A DNA stretch of 64,000 nt from Adenophora triphylla var. japonica (Eukaryota; Streptophyta; Magnoliopsida; Asterales; Campanulaceae). The position numbers and the translations under genes were made by a program. The notes below the pieces were generated by a model that was not told the DNA's origin, made no database searches, and saw only the letters and a list, made by a program, of their open reading frames with translations. The stretch spans positions 310,001 through 374,000 of the forward strand of contig JAFEMH010000758.1 of assembly GCA_022495995.1 (NCBI GenBank), in the 5' to 3' direction. This document shows, piece by piece, positions 32,410 through 42,999 of the stretch (the first letter of the stretch is position 1; each line of letters starts with the position of its first letter).

Positions 32410-33732
32410 CTACATGGGATTTGATGAGACCACATTCATTTTGGCCTTGGCTTTCCTTCCCTTGGCCCACTTTGCACATTCTCGGGCACAAATGCCCACC
32501 ACTTTCCACAACAATTCGCCCTTTGCTCCCAACTCGGGTGGAGCCCAAGGGATTTTTCTAGCCTTTTTCTTGCTCTTTTTCTTTCTCTTCAATTTCTTTT
32601 TCTTGGGGGCCTCTCCCCCGAACTCATTTGGTGCCTTATCCTTATCACAATCAAGCACCTCCTTTTCCTTCACAACATTGCAAGCATCCTGAACATGCAT
32701 CTTGACAGACAAAGCATCAGAAATATCAATAGAACAACACTCTTCCATTTTATCACATGCATCAACATTGGTAGACTTAAGCGGAAAGAAAGATTTTAAA
32801 TGGGACACCGACCCCTTTTGGGATCGGTCTAGGGGGTGATACGGGCCATCACAAGAACCAAGATTGTCGGCCTTGTTTTTCACGGCACACAAGTGGGAAC
32901 CCGCACTATCCCTAGAATTCTCACCGTCATTTGACAAAGCTTCACTATCATCAACAAATGAACACACCTCACTATCATCACTAGGGTGTTTCATGGCATC
33001 AAACACAGAAATTTCAATTTTCTCACCCGCCACTGTCATAGACAGTTTGCCATTCCTCACATTAATAATGGTGTTGGTCGTCGCCATGAAGGGTCTCCCA
33101 AGTAATATGGGTGAATCCCGGCGACTTCCTTCACCTCTTGGCATTTCAAGCACCACGAAATCAACAGGCACAATGATTGAATTTACTTGAACTAAAACAT
33201 CCTCCACAATGCCCACAGGTCTTTTAATGGACCGATCCGCAAGTTATAGGGCCATTGTGGTGGGTTTTAATTCGGGTAAACCCAACTCCTCATACACATA
33301 ATATGGCAACAAATTAATGCTGGCACCAAGATCCAACATAGCTTTTACCTTCTTTGACTCCCCCATAGTAATAGAAATCAGAAAACTTCCGGGGTCTTTC
33401 AATTTGGGTGGAAGACTATGTTGTACCACTGCGCTAGCATTCTCACTCATCACTACTCTCTCATTTGTCCCATACCTATGTTTCTTGGAATTTAACTCTT
33501 TGAAAAATTTGGAATAAGCAGGGATGTTTTTGATCACATTGAGTAAAGGGATATTGATGTTCACCTTAGAAAACATGTTCATCAATTCCGACATTTGCTT
33601 TTCCAATTTTTGTTTTAAAAACCTTCCGGAAACGGTACGGAGGTACATATGACATGGGGGGTGGAGAATCAACTTTAGAATTTCCCCCATGTCACTTGTA
33701 CTCTTTTCACAACCAACCTCATCATTATCCAC
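32410..33732 (-). pseudogene. Athila-like protease region with in-frame stop
   Basis: Retroviral-type aspartic protease segment that would process the Gag precursor. Residues 50-60 read LNVIKNIPAYSKFFKELNS, typical of the linker before the protease. PPKLKDPGSFLISITMG is followed by the active-site motif DLGASINLLP and PELKPTTMAL. A TAA at 33244-33246 interrupts the frame exactly where the family has a Gln-Leu pair; the same frame then continues LADRSIKRPVGIVEDV, VDFVVLEMP and SPILLGRPFMATT, the flap and C-terminal part. The remaining ~170 residues are acidic, ending in a basic KKKKLKRKKKSKKK stretch and stopping at 32410. No reverse transcriptase follows. The stop means the protein could be made only by readthrough. 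Confidence 0.85.
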
Positions 33733-34260
33733 ACTAACATTCTGATCTACAACCGGAGGGGGAGAAGAAGATGAAGGAGAAAGTACCTCACTACCTACCT
33801 GTTTGCCATTTCGGAGAGTGATAATGGCATTTGCTTGATGTGGTTGGCTCGGAAAAGTCCCGCACTTATGACCTTGTAGGCGGTTGCTAATTGCCCAATT
33901 TGGGTCTCCAACTTTTGAAGGGCAGCTTCATGGTTTTTGGAAGCTTGTTGGCTTTCCGCCCTTAATTGACTATTTTCAGCTTGCAGTTTCTCCATGGCCA
34001 CTTCCCACGGTTCCCTTTTTTGCTCATACTGTCCCGGTGGGGCTTGAGGATGGAGAGGCTTATTTTGTTCTTGATTGCCTCCCCATGAAAAATTTGGGTG
34101 TTGCCTCCACCCCTGTCAGTATGTGTTCGAAAAAGGATTATTGTTTTGAGGGAACCGCCGCCAAATCCTTGCATTGCATGTGCCTGTTCGTGGTTAAACA
34201 AAGAAACCACTTTGACACACGTTAGTAGCATGAGTGTTAGGACCACAATTAGCACAAAAA
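33733..34260 (-). pseudogene. C-terminal part of Athila-like gag, frameshifted
   Basis: Between capsid and protease the minus strand encodes, over more than one frame, a coiled segment (EKLQAENSQLRAESQQAS), QKLETQIGQLA, and then ANAIITLRNGKQVGSEV, the motifs that link Gag and protease in Athila elements. A frame change near 33830 and another near 34000-34260 break the continuity. No clear CCHC zinc knuckle was seen. Confidence 0.7.
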
Positions 34261-35199
34261 TCATTTACAACATGAGCGATAGAAGGAACAAGAAGAAGAA
34301 GAAGCATTTTGCAAAGCTAACTTATCAAATCTTTGGTTCGAATGCAACCGCTTAACCAACTCGTTGTTCAACCCTACCTCATGCACTCCCCTTGTTACCC
34401 CCCTAGATCCCTTCTGTTGAGAATTAGCACTCAACATCTCAAACAGTTCTTGGCATTGTTGGACCGTCTTACTTCCCAAACTACCTCCTGCTGCATTATC
34501 AACCATTGATTGATATTCCGGGGATAAAGCCCCATAAAAAGTTTGATGCAACATAGAAGCAGGGAAGTTGTGGTGGGGGCACTGAATCTGTAACATCCTA
34601 AATCTATCCCATGCCTCGTGGAAGGCTTCCCCCGGTTCCTGTGCAAATCCCATAATTTTTACCCTAAAATTTGTTAATGCATCATAAGGGTAAAATTTAG
34701 TAAGGAAAGCGTCATGTAAAGCATCCCAAGTAGTGATGCTACGGGGAGGGAGCAACAATAGCCAAGTTTTGGCTTTATCTTTCAATGCATAAGGGAAGCA
34801 CTTCAGTCTCAAATGCTCCGAGGTAACTCCTTCTTTTGTAGGGAACCCACTCAAGGTAGACATAAATTCTCTCAAAAATGCTAACGCATCCTCACCAGCA
34901 AGGCCATAAAAATTAGGAATCATGTTAAAATATTGGCCTTTGATTTCATAGGCTAGTGCTGCATCGGGCAACACTATGCACGACACCGATGTGTCGACTC
35001 TTGGCCTAGCAAACGCATTCATGACTTGGTCCGCCATTTCAAAATTAAAATTTTCTTCTCCCTCGGTGGAAGAAGTCTCTAAGTCACTTTCGAGGGGATT
35101 GCCCTCTGTCAAGTATAAATCTCGTAAATACTGACCCAACCTATTAATGTCGTCGTTCAATGGTTCCAGATTAGGATTCAAAGAACGCCGACCAAGCAT
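34261..35199 (-). CDS. Gag capsid region of the Athila-like element
   Basis: 312 aa. The Retrotrans_gag core is visible: FYGLAGEDALAFLREFM (about residue 98-115), LRLKCFPYALKDKAKTWLL (about 130-150), SITTWDALHDAFLTKFYP, EPGEAFHEAWDRFRMLQIQCPHH and ILHQTFYGALSPEYQSMVD-like text, with NAAGGSL following, all usual for Athila Gag, which forms the virus-like particle that packages the RNA. The start Met at 35199 lies 41 bp after the primer site. The frame closes at 34261 after a Ser-rich end caused by a frameshift, so the full Gag would be longer. Confidence 0.85.
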   Translation of the reverse strand: MLGRRSLNPNLEPLNDDINRLGQYLRDLYLTEGNPLESDLETSSTEGEENFNFEMADQVMNAFARPRVDTSVSCIVLPDAALAYEIKGQYFNMIPNFYGLAGEDALAFLREFMSTLSGFPTKEGVTSEHLRLKCFPYALKDKAKTWLLLLPPRSITTWDALHDAFLTKFYPYDALTNFRVKIMGFAQEPGEAFHEAWDRFRMLQIQCPHHNFPASMLHQTFYGALSPEYQSMVDNAAGGSLGSKTVQQCQELFEMLSANSQQKGSRGVTRGVHEVGLNNELVKRLHSNQRFDKLALQNASSSSCSFYRSCCK

Positions 35200-35239
35200 G
35201 CACCAATTAAATAAAACTTGTTAAAAAAATCTCAACAAG

Positions 35240-35257
35240 TCCCCGGCAACGGCGCCA
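35240..35257 (-). other. Primer-binding site, tRNA-Asp
   Basis: TCCCCGGCAACGGCGCCA (plus strand) equals the 18 3'-terminal bases of plant tRNA-Asp(GUC) including CCA, placed 6 bp from the 5' LTR. Use of tRNA-Asp is a feature of Athila elements. Confidence 0.85.
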
Positions 35258-35263
35258 AAAACT

Positions 35264-36619
35264 TGATGGACAAAAATCCACTATGTAATAAAATCCGAGC
35301 AACTGTACTCACTACCGGTGTAGCAATATGCACGAGCAGGGGTCGAACCACAGAGACTCGTTGGTTTTTAACAAGCTAATTCAATTAGTGAAAAGTAACC
35401 GAAGGGGGGGTTTTGATTTGTTGATTTAAACTAACAACTTAATTTAAATAAAATAATAAAACAAGTAAGCAATAAGAAACAAGGAGGGTAAAATCAGATT
35501 AGAGGGAATTCATGGATTGGAATTTCACAGTACCAAGGATTTATGCTATTTTTAAGAATAAGGTGTCAATTACTTCCTAGGGTTCATTCACAATAATAAG
35601 GATTGGGACGGTTTGGTGTGCGATTTGCAACCCTTCTGTCTCTGTTTACCAATCTTTCAATTACGTCGAATTAATAAACAAAGAACGCAATAAGAACCCG
35701 GAACAAAAGAACCTAAATCCTCTTGACTCAGTTACGATGCCAATTAGATTTAATTATCAAAGTTTAGTCGGTGTTAATCAAACAAATTACTGAATTAATC
35801 AACACTCACACAATTCATAAGTGACAATTGATTAGATTGCAAACTCAAGAATTGAAATAAAACCTCTTTGATAAACAAGGAATAATTTAAATCGACAAAA
35901 TATTGTTATAGCATAAAACCCTAATACTGTTTATATCCAATCCATGAAATAAAAGACTTAGCTACTCATATTCATCTCTAAAAACAAAAGAGATGAATAA
36001 TAAAAATACATAAACAAAACCTGGATGATGAACAATCTCTTGAATCCTCCAAGCCTTCTTAATGTCAATGGAAAATTAAAGCATAAGATGATATTGTTTT
36101 CTGCAGAATTATAATTTATCTAGGGAAGAAAGGAGTCCCAAAATGGAAGGGAGCAACAAATCCTCTTTAAAAAAGGAAAACTGATTTGCTGGTAACGGGT
36201 CATGGGCGGTCGCCCACATGGCCATGGGCGGTCGCCCATGTATACAGCGGTTCCAAGCATGAGAAGCTCATCAGCTTGGGCGGTCGCCCATCAATCCTTG
36301 GGCGGTTGCCCATCACCACAGCAACATTGATCTTCAGCGGTTTCACTCCTGGGCGGTCGCCCATCTTGCCTTGGGCGGTCGCCCATCACAACAGCGGTTT
36401 GAAGGTTTTGGAAATCACTAGCTTGGGCGGTCGCCCACCTATCCATGGGCGGTTGCCCATCACATCAGTAGATTCACCAGCTTTCTTGGCCATTTTGCTT
36501 CAACTTTACTAAATCCCTGGACTAACAAAACACTCCAAATATACGTTAAATTCTCAAGGAATCGAACAGAAAATAAGCTTAGGAACATATCTTTTGGATG
36601 GGTAAAACCACATCCATCA
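35264..36619 (-). repeat. 5' LTR of the Athila-like element
   Basis: 1356 bp, TG...CA, containing the same eight palindromes (36202-36460). Relative to the other LTR I saw two substitutions (near 35304 and 36111) and shorter T and G runs. Confidence 0.95.
36202..36460. repeat. Palindrome array in the 5' LTR
   Basis: Copy of the array at 30418-30676, with the same eight motifs and spacers. Confidence 0.9.
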
Positions 36620-36624
36620 GAAAC
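36620..36624. repeat. Target-site duplication GAAAC (right)
   Basis: Equal to 29471-29475. Confidence 0.9.
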
Positions 36625-37140
36625 ATCTGAAGAAGATGAACCGACCTATGTATAGACAATATTGTTACTATAACCATTTAAATAAATGAAAAACGGAAAC
36701 ATAAAATATAGGAGTATAATTTTTGATAGCAGATGAGATTACCTGCAACCTCATGTTTTTTGTCAATTTAAGGACTTCACATGAATTACAAAGTTTAGAT
36801 GAACTGATGGTAGCATGCACAATATCATGTCGGCTTCCTTTAGGAACAACCGGCAATATTTGCCTGAAATCACCTCCTAACACAACAACTAATCAACCGA
36901 AGGGCTTATCAGAGCATCGACCGTCAGAAGTACGCATAATGTCCCTCAAGCTCCTATCAAGAGCCTCGAAACAGTGCTTGTGGGTCATTGGATATACCTC
37001 GTTACATGTGAGCAAATCACTAATTGATTTTAATTCTCTGGTGTTCAACCACATATCACCACCATTGATATGACTACTCTCATTAGTGTTTGTAGTCAAA
37101 GAACGATCAATGGATGAAAATTTGATAATATGCCCGTAAA
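36620..37140 (-). pseudogene. Helitron PIF1-like helicase, central part (first half of split gene)
   Basis: Minus-strand frame with NGGDMWLNTRELKSISDLL, a degenerate Walker B (NEVYPMTHKHCFEALDRSLRDIM, where WDEAPM is usual), then after an in-frame TGA at 36893-36895 LVVVLGGDFRQILPVVPKG and LKLTKNMRLQ. An intron with GT..AG ends (36646-36742, 97 nt, phase 0) follows MRLQ, and the next exon VGSSSSDVS runs to the retrotransposon. The Walker A half and the Rep domain were not found upstream. The changed Walker B and the nonsense codon indicate that decay began independently of the LTR insertion. Confidence 0.8.
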
Positions 37141-37239
37141 AAATAAAAAGGATATATGAAAAATATACATGAAAAGAAAAATTATATGTAACAAATTCAT
37201 AGATTGTTATTATTAGAGTTTAATCTTAACTTACTTGCT

Positions 37240-38535
37240 ATGAAACTCTACCACTTCAGGAAATGATGAATTTATATGCAATTTGGAGGCATGTTTCATT
37301 GTCTGGACACGTGTCTTTCCTGTATAAGTATTTGAACGTATCTAATATGTAACTAAGCTTTAATCAGAAAGTAATAACAATCTAAATAAATATGATAAAA
37401 ATACCTTGGAATCTCGACAAAATTCCAAACTGTAAAATGATTATAACAGGGTTTTCCCTATCTTCACCCGAGTAGGTCTTGTGAAAAACTAGTTTTCTCA
37501 AAATGTTATGAAAAAATTAGTTTTCATCATTGTTCATCCCTCTTATTAGTTAGGGTTAGTGTTTAAAAACTAGTTTTTTCTTATGTTATGGAAAAACTAG
37601 TTTTTCACAAGATTTTGGCTCTTCACCCTTATTCTCAATAAACACTTTAAGTTCATCTCCATATGATTCCCACAAAACGCAAGACAACTCCATTCCGCTA
37701 TCAAAATAATAGAACTTAATTTTATAATAAATACTAAAGAAATCAGTATTCAAAGTATAGTATCTATAAATAAATATAATCGATGATATTTTTGTATCAC
37801 ATACTCGTTATCAATAAGTTGCACTTCCGGCGTTCTAGCATTCAGTTTCTGCACAACTTTAAAATCTGGTAAAGGTAAAATAATTTCACCAATGACATCT
37901 AGAAAATAACAATGTCATGTTAGTAAATATAATAATTCAATTAAAAGAAAATAAATATAATTCATTTATTATCAAAAGAAAAAAATGATATATGAGGCAT
38001 AGTTCTCACCCACTATGAACTCTTCATTTAAACACCCAATTGATTGAAAAGGTGTGAGCATGAAACTATTTTCTGAAATTTGGACAGACGTATCAGCATC
38101 TTCTACCTTAGTCCTCAAACTCATAGTTAGCTTCCATTTGTGATTAATTTTTGCCTTTTGAGTTGATTGAATATTTTTTTCAACCCCGAATTTTTCAATG
38201 TTTAGAACTTTCCCAATTTCAAACTTAATCTTCAAATTAGATGGCAAGTCGTTCGGGATGGTAGCCCGAATTTAGAACCCTAAACAAAATAAAAATAGTA
38301 TTAAAGATTCAATATGAAGATCAAATTAAATAAATAGAAGCCCGAATAAAAATTATGCAAGATAAGGAAGTAAATTAATAAAAAATATTACCTCTTCATC
38401 AACTAATATTATCTCATCTGACGTTTTTCGTACCAGTTTGTCTCGCTCCCATTTACGTAAAATGCGAGCGTTAATGTTACAAAACCTAGCGTTCTTATCA
38501 ATTGATTTAATATCAATCAATCGACTTGTCGACAT
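37240..38535 (-). pseudogene. RPA70-like single-strand DNA-binding protein of the Helitron
   Basis: Replication protein A homologues are common passengers of plant Helitrons and bind single-stranded DNA. Exon pieces on the minus strand: MSTSRLIDIKSIDKNARFCN..ARILRKWERDKL (38535-38390, first OB fold, with VLVDEE-like text), a second piece at 38247-37985 (KINHKWKLTMSLRTKVEDAD...NSFMLTPFQSI), then LWESYGDELKVFIENKGEDRENPVIIILQFG (37680-37400, broken by a 149-bp MITE) and KHASKLHINSSFPEVVEFHSK (37310-37240) before a GTAAG donor. The order of OB-fold landmarks fits RPA1. Exon limits are only partly resolved. Confidence 0.65.
37471..37619. mobile_element. 149-bp MITE in an RPA exon (Mutator-type target duplication)
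   Basis: Inverted ends share TCTTGTGAAAAACTAGTTTT; direct flanks are the perfect 9-bp repeat TCTTCACCC (37462-37470, 37620-37628). Removing the element and one repeat restores an open RPA-like frame. No coding capacity. Confidence 0.85.
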
Positions 38536-38600
38536 AATATGTGATTTAATTTAAATAAACGAAAACAATATGTTAGGTAAATATCCAAAAAACGAAATGA

Positions 38601-39640
38601 ATGCGCTTTAGTAGCTCAAACTGCACTTACATAAGTTTCACCTTTGCCATTTTTTATTGTCCAGAAAAAATCATCCCATTTTCAAAATTGTTGGGTTAAA
38701 ATAATTAAACTTCCAAAATTTTCAATCAAAGAAGGAGGGAGGAAGGAGAGAATGAGAGCCAAACAATAATATCTCAAGGTATCAATGTCATGCTATATAC
38801 TTCCAAAATTTGAAAAGTGTTGTGAGTATGACAAGTGGGTCCCATAAATAAAGAAGTATTAAAAAATTTCCTTTTTAGGAAAGTGGGACTTTAAAGTGGG
38901 GCGTCCAAAATAGTAAAAGGGGTAATGTTTTATGGGACGGAGGGAGTATTTATTATGTTGTCATGTTCACTTTATTTGATTAATTTATGTTTTAGCATAC
39001 GACTTAGATCATACTTTATTAAATTGGATTTGTGTTGGATGACATTTATTTTACTACCCATGTCCTAAAATCAATGTCCCAAAAAAAATCTGATTTATCC
39101 TTAATCAAGAGTGAATTAGATTTTTTTTTTTTTTTGGATATTCATTTTTGGACAAAAAGAGGAGTACGTAGGTTTCGCCATTTGATTAATTGTGAAATCT
39201 GTTAGATTTATTGCCTGTTGCATGATTGAACCGATAAAGAAAAACCAAATTTTTTACTTTGTGTTTTTTTTAACGTAATGTTAGTTTTCATTAACTTTTC
39301 TAATATTTTGTTATTTTTTCTTTCATTTTTAGATAAAGTTAGGAGTCTGAACAAATTAAGCGTGTATTCAAAACAGAGTGGTTAAACTTTTTTTAAAAAA
39401 TAAAAGTGATTAAAAGCTAAGATTTATCAAAATTCGGTAGTTTAAAATATCTATAGTATAAATCACAACATGCCACCTCAGCCATGTGAACAATATTATG
39501 AACAGTTTCAAATGTCAAATTTTCCATTTTGCCCTCACTAAGTTGTCCCTTTTCCATTTTACCCTTTAAATTTTTTTTTTTATTTTAAATTAAAAAAAAA
39601 AAAAAACACGGGCTTTTACTTTTACTAGTGAATACTCGTA
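38601..39640. other. Flank of the Helitron, no gene seen
   Basis: AT-rich DNA. The right end of a Stowaway-type MITE (GGGACGGAGGGAG followed by TA) lies at 38934-38946; its left end may be near 38620 (AAGTTTCACCTTTG) but is not clear. T and A runs lie at 39122-39135 and 39572-39605. Confidence 0.4.
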
Positions 39641-39771
39641 TTATGTTTTCGAGCCCTAACCCTACAATCGACTTCCGTATTCTCTTTCTCTCTCTCGGAG
39701 TTTCTCTCTCTTTGGGATAGCCTCGCACTCGCTCAACGAACAAACAATACAATACAATCCAATCCAATCCT

Positions 39772-39847
39772 ATGGTGGACGACGACTTTTTTTTTCATAT
39801 GGCTTCTTTCATGCCTTGCATCTCCGAGAGTCTCAGGCGGATTGGTG
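39772..39847 (+). CDS. First exon of an unrecognised multi-exon gene
   Basis: ATG at 39772 follows a 5' leader-like CT-rich tract (TCTCTTTCTCTCTCTCGGAG) and CAAT repeats typical of plant 5' UTRs. The exon reads MVDDDFFFHMASFMPCI then SESLRRIG and ends with a single G at a GTAAGC donor (phase 1). The acceptor TTGCAG at 40399 supplies AT, completing GAT (Asp) and keeping the frame open, which supports the splice. I do not recognise the product. Later exons are uncertain, so this may be a gene fragment. Confidence 0.5.
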
Positions 39848-40399
39848 GTAAGCGTCTATTCTATGATACATATTGGCGTTTTCCCAATTTTAATGCTTCT
39901 TTCCAACCTCAGATTTCATTTTTTAATCGATCAAATTATGTTAAATTTCTTTCAGGATTTTCTATAACTTGTATTCTATTTGTGTTTGTCAATTAGAATA
40001 TTTAGATGGTAACCAGTCACAGAGTTGCATTGCATTGGGTTTCTAGGTGTAGATGGTGTTTCCCAGCTATGTTAATATATTTCTCTTATCCTCTAGCCCA
40101 CCCATCAAATTGTAAATTTTAATCCCAAATCAGCTTTCAAATAAATTTTATTTATCTGATTTTTAATGTTTGGGGCAGATAAATATCAAAAAAGATATGA
40201 AATTTTCCTCTCGTCTTTATATTAATAAAGAGTTAAAGAGAATGTAAGTTTATACATATTACCCATTTGTTTGGCTGGTTTCAAGAGAATCTAGATGATT
40301 ATTGAAATATGCACCATTTACCTTTTATTTCAAGAAAAATTGTGGTTTTTGGTGTAAATATAAAACATAAAAGTTCAAAATTCTTCTGTTTGTTTGCAG

Positions 40400-40521
40400 A
40401 TATCATTGAGCATGAAAATACAATAAAGCAAGCAGCTGAGGCAGGTTATGATGATGTGGACCAGTTTAGGATAGACCGTTTCAATAAAAATCCCATTTAT
40501 CCTGCCCGTTGTTATCTAGAG
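40400..40521 (+). CDS. Second exon of the unrecognised gene
   Basis: Between TTTGCAG and GAG|GTAGAC, entering in phase 1 and leaving in phase 0, with 40 full codons: IIEHENTIKQAAEAGYDDVD then QFRIDRFNKNPIYPARCYLE. A related exon with the same entry and exit phases lies at 56847-56956. Predicted mostly helical and hydrophilic; two features shared with the second copy are AGY and the NP.Y / DP.Y turn. A candidate third exon of the family (12593 and ~42898) starts in the compatible phase 0 but the 42.9-kb copy has lost its acceptor. Confidence 0.5.
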
Positions 40522-42490
40522 GTAGACTTCCTATCATATATATATATGTATATGCATATATGTTTTTATATTTTTATTGACTTATTGTGTGTCGTTTGAC
40601 TTTACCAGTTAGAATAGGTTATCCAAAACCTGTATAAGATCCAACGCTGGGTTGTGATTTCAGCCTAGAAAAATCCAATTAATTCATTGATTTAATCTAT
40701 ATTTCGTCGGATTGATTCCTAACTACTATAGTATTAATTTAACACAATTATATTGGGTTGATTCTATCAATTCAAACCCGCAAAATCTTAATATTTAGGA
40801 GAAATATATAATTTGATGATGTCAAGAAAGGTAAGGCGTTTGCAATCATTGGTGATGATGACTCTACCCATCCCTTCCCCCTCCCTCACCCCATCATTTC
40901 TTCCCACAACCAGCCGCCTTTTCCCGGCTAACTTCTCCCTCTCCTTGCCAACTTCTTCCTCTCCTGCTCGCTCGCCGGTTTCTCCACCCTACCGGTGATC
41001 TCCTTCAGTTTCCACCGGCCGATCTTCTACTCCAGGCCCTGCTCCTGTCTTCCATCTGGTCACACACATCGCCGGCCACTCCTCCCTCTTCTCCGGCTGA
41101 CTGCAACACCTACCGTCTACCTCTGCTCTACAACAACTAATTCCAACCATCTCTTGCGACCTAAGACGAATGACATCAAGGAATCAGTCTTGGGCTCAAA
41201 ACATGCTCTCTCTCTCGTCCATTCAATATCTGGATTTCATTCATCCCTGTAGCCAAATTGCAAAGATGTAAGTTTATTTAAGTTGATTTGATATGACTCC
41301 TGTGATAATTGTTTGTTGTGGGTTTTTGTTGTTGAATGGTGTTGAAGAAAGGGGACATGATGGTTGAATGGTGGTGGGGTTGGAACAAAGCAGATACCCA
41401 AATGAAATTATTACTTGAAGAAACAAAAATTAGGATAACAAATGAAACTTTTTGAGGTAATATTGAAAGTTAAGTAATGGGTTGGAACATTAATTAATGG
41501 GAGATGAATTCAGAGCTGACCCAGAGGAGAAATACATGGGGACTTAAGAAAACTGGGTAGATAATGAAGAAGAAATTAGAGGGTGAGAAAGGAAGGAGGT
41601 AATAAAACAGCTCGGTGGCCGAAGGTGGGGATGGGGGTGGGTAACATAGACTGAGATCTAGGGTGGTGGGAGAGGGGTTTAATTTGTAACTTAATATTTT
41701 GCATTATAACCCTTTAGAAATAATTGATTTCACCTTTTACTTTTAAATATTCACTTAGACCCTTCAATATTTAATTATGATGATTTTCCTATTTTTCCAA
41801 AAAAAAAAAAACTCAAGTCACATGCATTGATGCATAGCACATGTGCATTTAAAAGGGGAAAAAATGGATAGTGTAGGCATGATAAATGCAACAAAAAATA
41901 ATTTAAGTATGAAATCCACACGACACAACGCCATTAGTCGGGGTACTTTTGATGCAATTTTTCTTAAAAATTATAAACTTCACCATAATAACAGAAATTG
42001 TTGCTTGCAATGACGAGTCACGGCGCGAGTGCATGTGTTTGTCTGTATGCTAATGCTTGGTCAAGTATTGAAATAGATGGTGCTATCGTATCACACAACT
42101 TTTTGGCAAATCTACCTTAAATGTATGTATTTGGGCACTTTGTTGCGTACTAGATGCACAATGAAGGAAGTGGCAGTAGGTGATATCAATTGACTTACTT
42201 GGGTTCAAAGACTGCAGGACAAGGGTTTTGTTGGAGTCGGCGTGTCATCTAAAGTAAGCGGGGTCCTGGTTGTCTAATTAAATTATTAGGGTACCCGGTA
42301 AGGAATTGCTCCTGTGGTCGGTTGACTCCAATGAGGGTGGTAGTTGCATTTTTGACATTGAGACTCCCAACTCTATTTTTTCCTTTAACATAGAAGGCAG
42401 AATGGAAGGGGTGTTTGACTGTAAAAAGAAAGGATAAAATGGACTAAAGAAAGAAAGAAATATCGATATGACACCTAACTTGCTATGCCA
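40522..42490. other. Intron-like or intergenic DNA
   Basis: C-rich stretch with Pro/Ser-coding open frames at 40860-41140 (CTCCCT, CCGGC repeats) that looks like low-complexity DNA, possibly part of a captured or transposon sequence. An A-run lies at 41800-41811. No domain recognised. Confidence 0.4.
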
Positions 42491-42497
42491 AGCTTCT

Positions 42498-42509
42498 GCT
42501 CTGATACCA
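42498..42509 (-). other. Copia-type primer-binding site (tRNA-iMet)
   Basis: On the minus strand TGGTATCAGAGC, the exact 12-base plant copia primer site, preceded by an LTR-like TG start at 42512 on the plus strand. The rest of the element was not found, so it is an LTR/primer-site remnant. Confidence 0.55.
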
Positions 42510-42897
42510 ATTGAAGGTTAATGCGAGAATATTATGGATAAAGGATTAAGTATAAGAAGCCTTTCGTTTTGTATATGAATCATTGTTTCCTTCCATTTTT
42601 GTAAAAGACTTTTTCATTATAGATTTATGATTCTCGCTTAAAACATATATGTTTGTTGTGTAGTGAATACCAGATTGAATTGACCTTTCGGACCGATGTA
42701 TAAATCACTCAACAACGCCTTCCTGGCCTAATCGTTTTTTTAGCAATCAATTTTATGGTTATGACAATGCAATGGCACCGAAGCTTTGAGCTAACAAGTA
42801 GTTTATGCCTTTTGATACTTACTAACCCTTGTGAACTTTTTCGGTTGCAAAATGTTTTCTTCGTCACTCTTTCCTTGGTTTCTTTCATTCACAATGC

Positions 42898-42984
42898 AAA
42901 CAGTGTTAATGAGCATGGTGCCGGGAGCACATTGTGCAATAGAGACAAAGAACGTTGGTCGAGCTCAAGGCGGCGCAAAATGGT
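42898..42984 (+). pseudogene. Orphan exon-like segment, paralogue of 12593-12680
   Basis: Open frame with SVNEHGAGSTLCNRDKERW and a GTAGTT donor-like end (AAAATG|GTAGTT). Upstream TTTCATTCACAATGCA matches the 12.6-kb copy, but the acceptor AG has changed to AA, so correct splicing at that place is lost. Function unknown. Confidence 0.4.
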
Positions 42985-42999
42985 AGTTTAAACTTTCCT

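Larger units (their letters stand above)
29476..36619 (-). mobile_element. Complete Athila-like Ty3/gypsy LTR retrotransposon, gag-protease only
   Basis: 7144-bp element with two LTRs (29476-30835 and 35264-36619) that begin TGATGGA and end TCCATCA, a tRNA-Asp primer site, a polypurine tract, and a perfect 5-bp target duplication GAAAC. Coding direction is minus. The internal region (4428 bp) encodes gag and protease but no reverse transcriptase, RNase H or integrase, so it is non-autonomous. It splits the helicase gene of a Helitron. By eye the LTRs differ by two substitutions and two homopolymer length changes, indicating a recent insertion. Confidence 0.95.
27422..38600 (-). mobile_element. 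Helitron carrying helicase and RPA-like genes (interrupted by an LTR element)
   Basis: Minus-strand rolling-circle transposon. The 3' terminus is at 27422: a hairpin (stem CCCGTC/GACGGG at 27433-27438 and 27446-27451) 7 nt before a CTAG end, followed by host T. Helicase fragments lie at 28624-29475 and 36620-37140 and an RPA-like gene at 37240-38535. After removing the 7.1-kb retrotransposon only about 4 kb remain, and no Rep (HUH) domain was found, so the element is internally deleted or 5' truncated. The 5' end (a TC terminus) was not identified; 38600 is approximate. A 30-bp sequence is shared by the two ends (27496-27525 and 38549-38578). Confidence 0.75.

Noticed and set aside
40813..41252. 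Pro/Ser-rich plus-strand frames as an exon
   Set aside because: C-rich low-complexity DNA without splice-site support or a recognisable motif.
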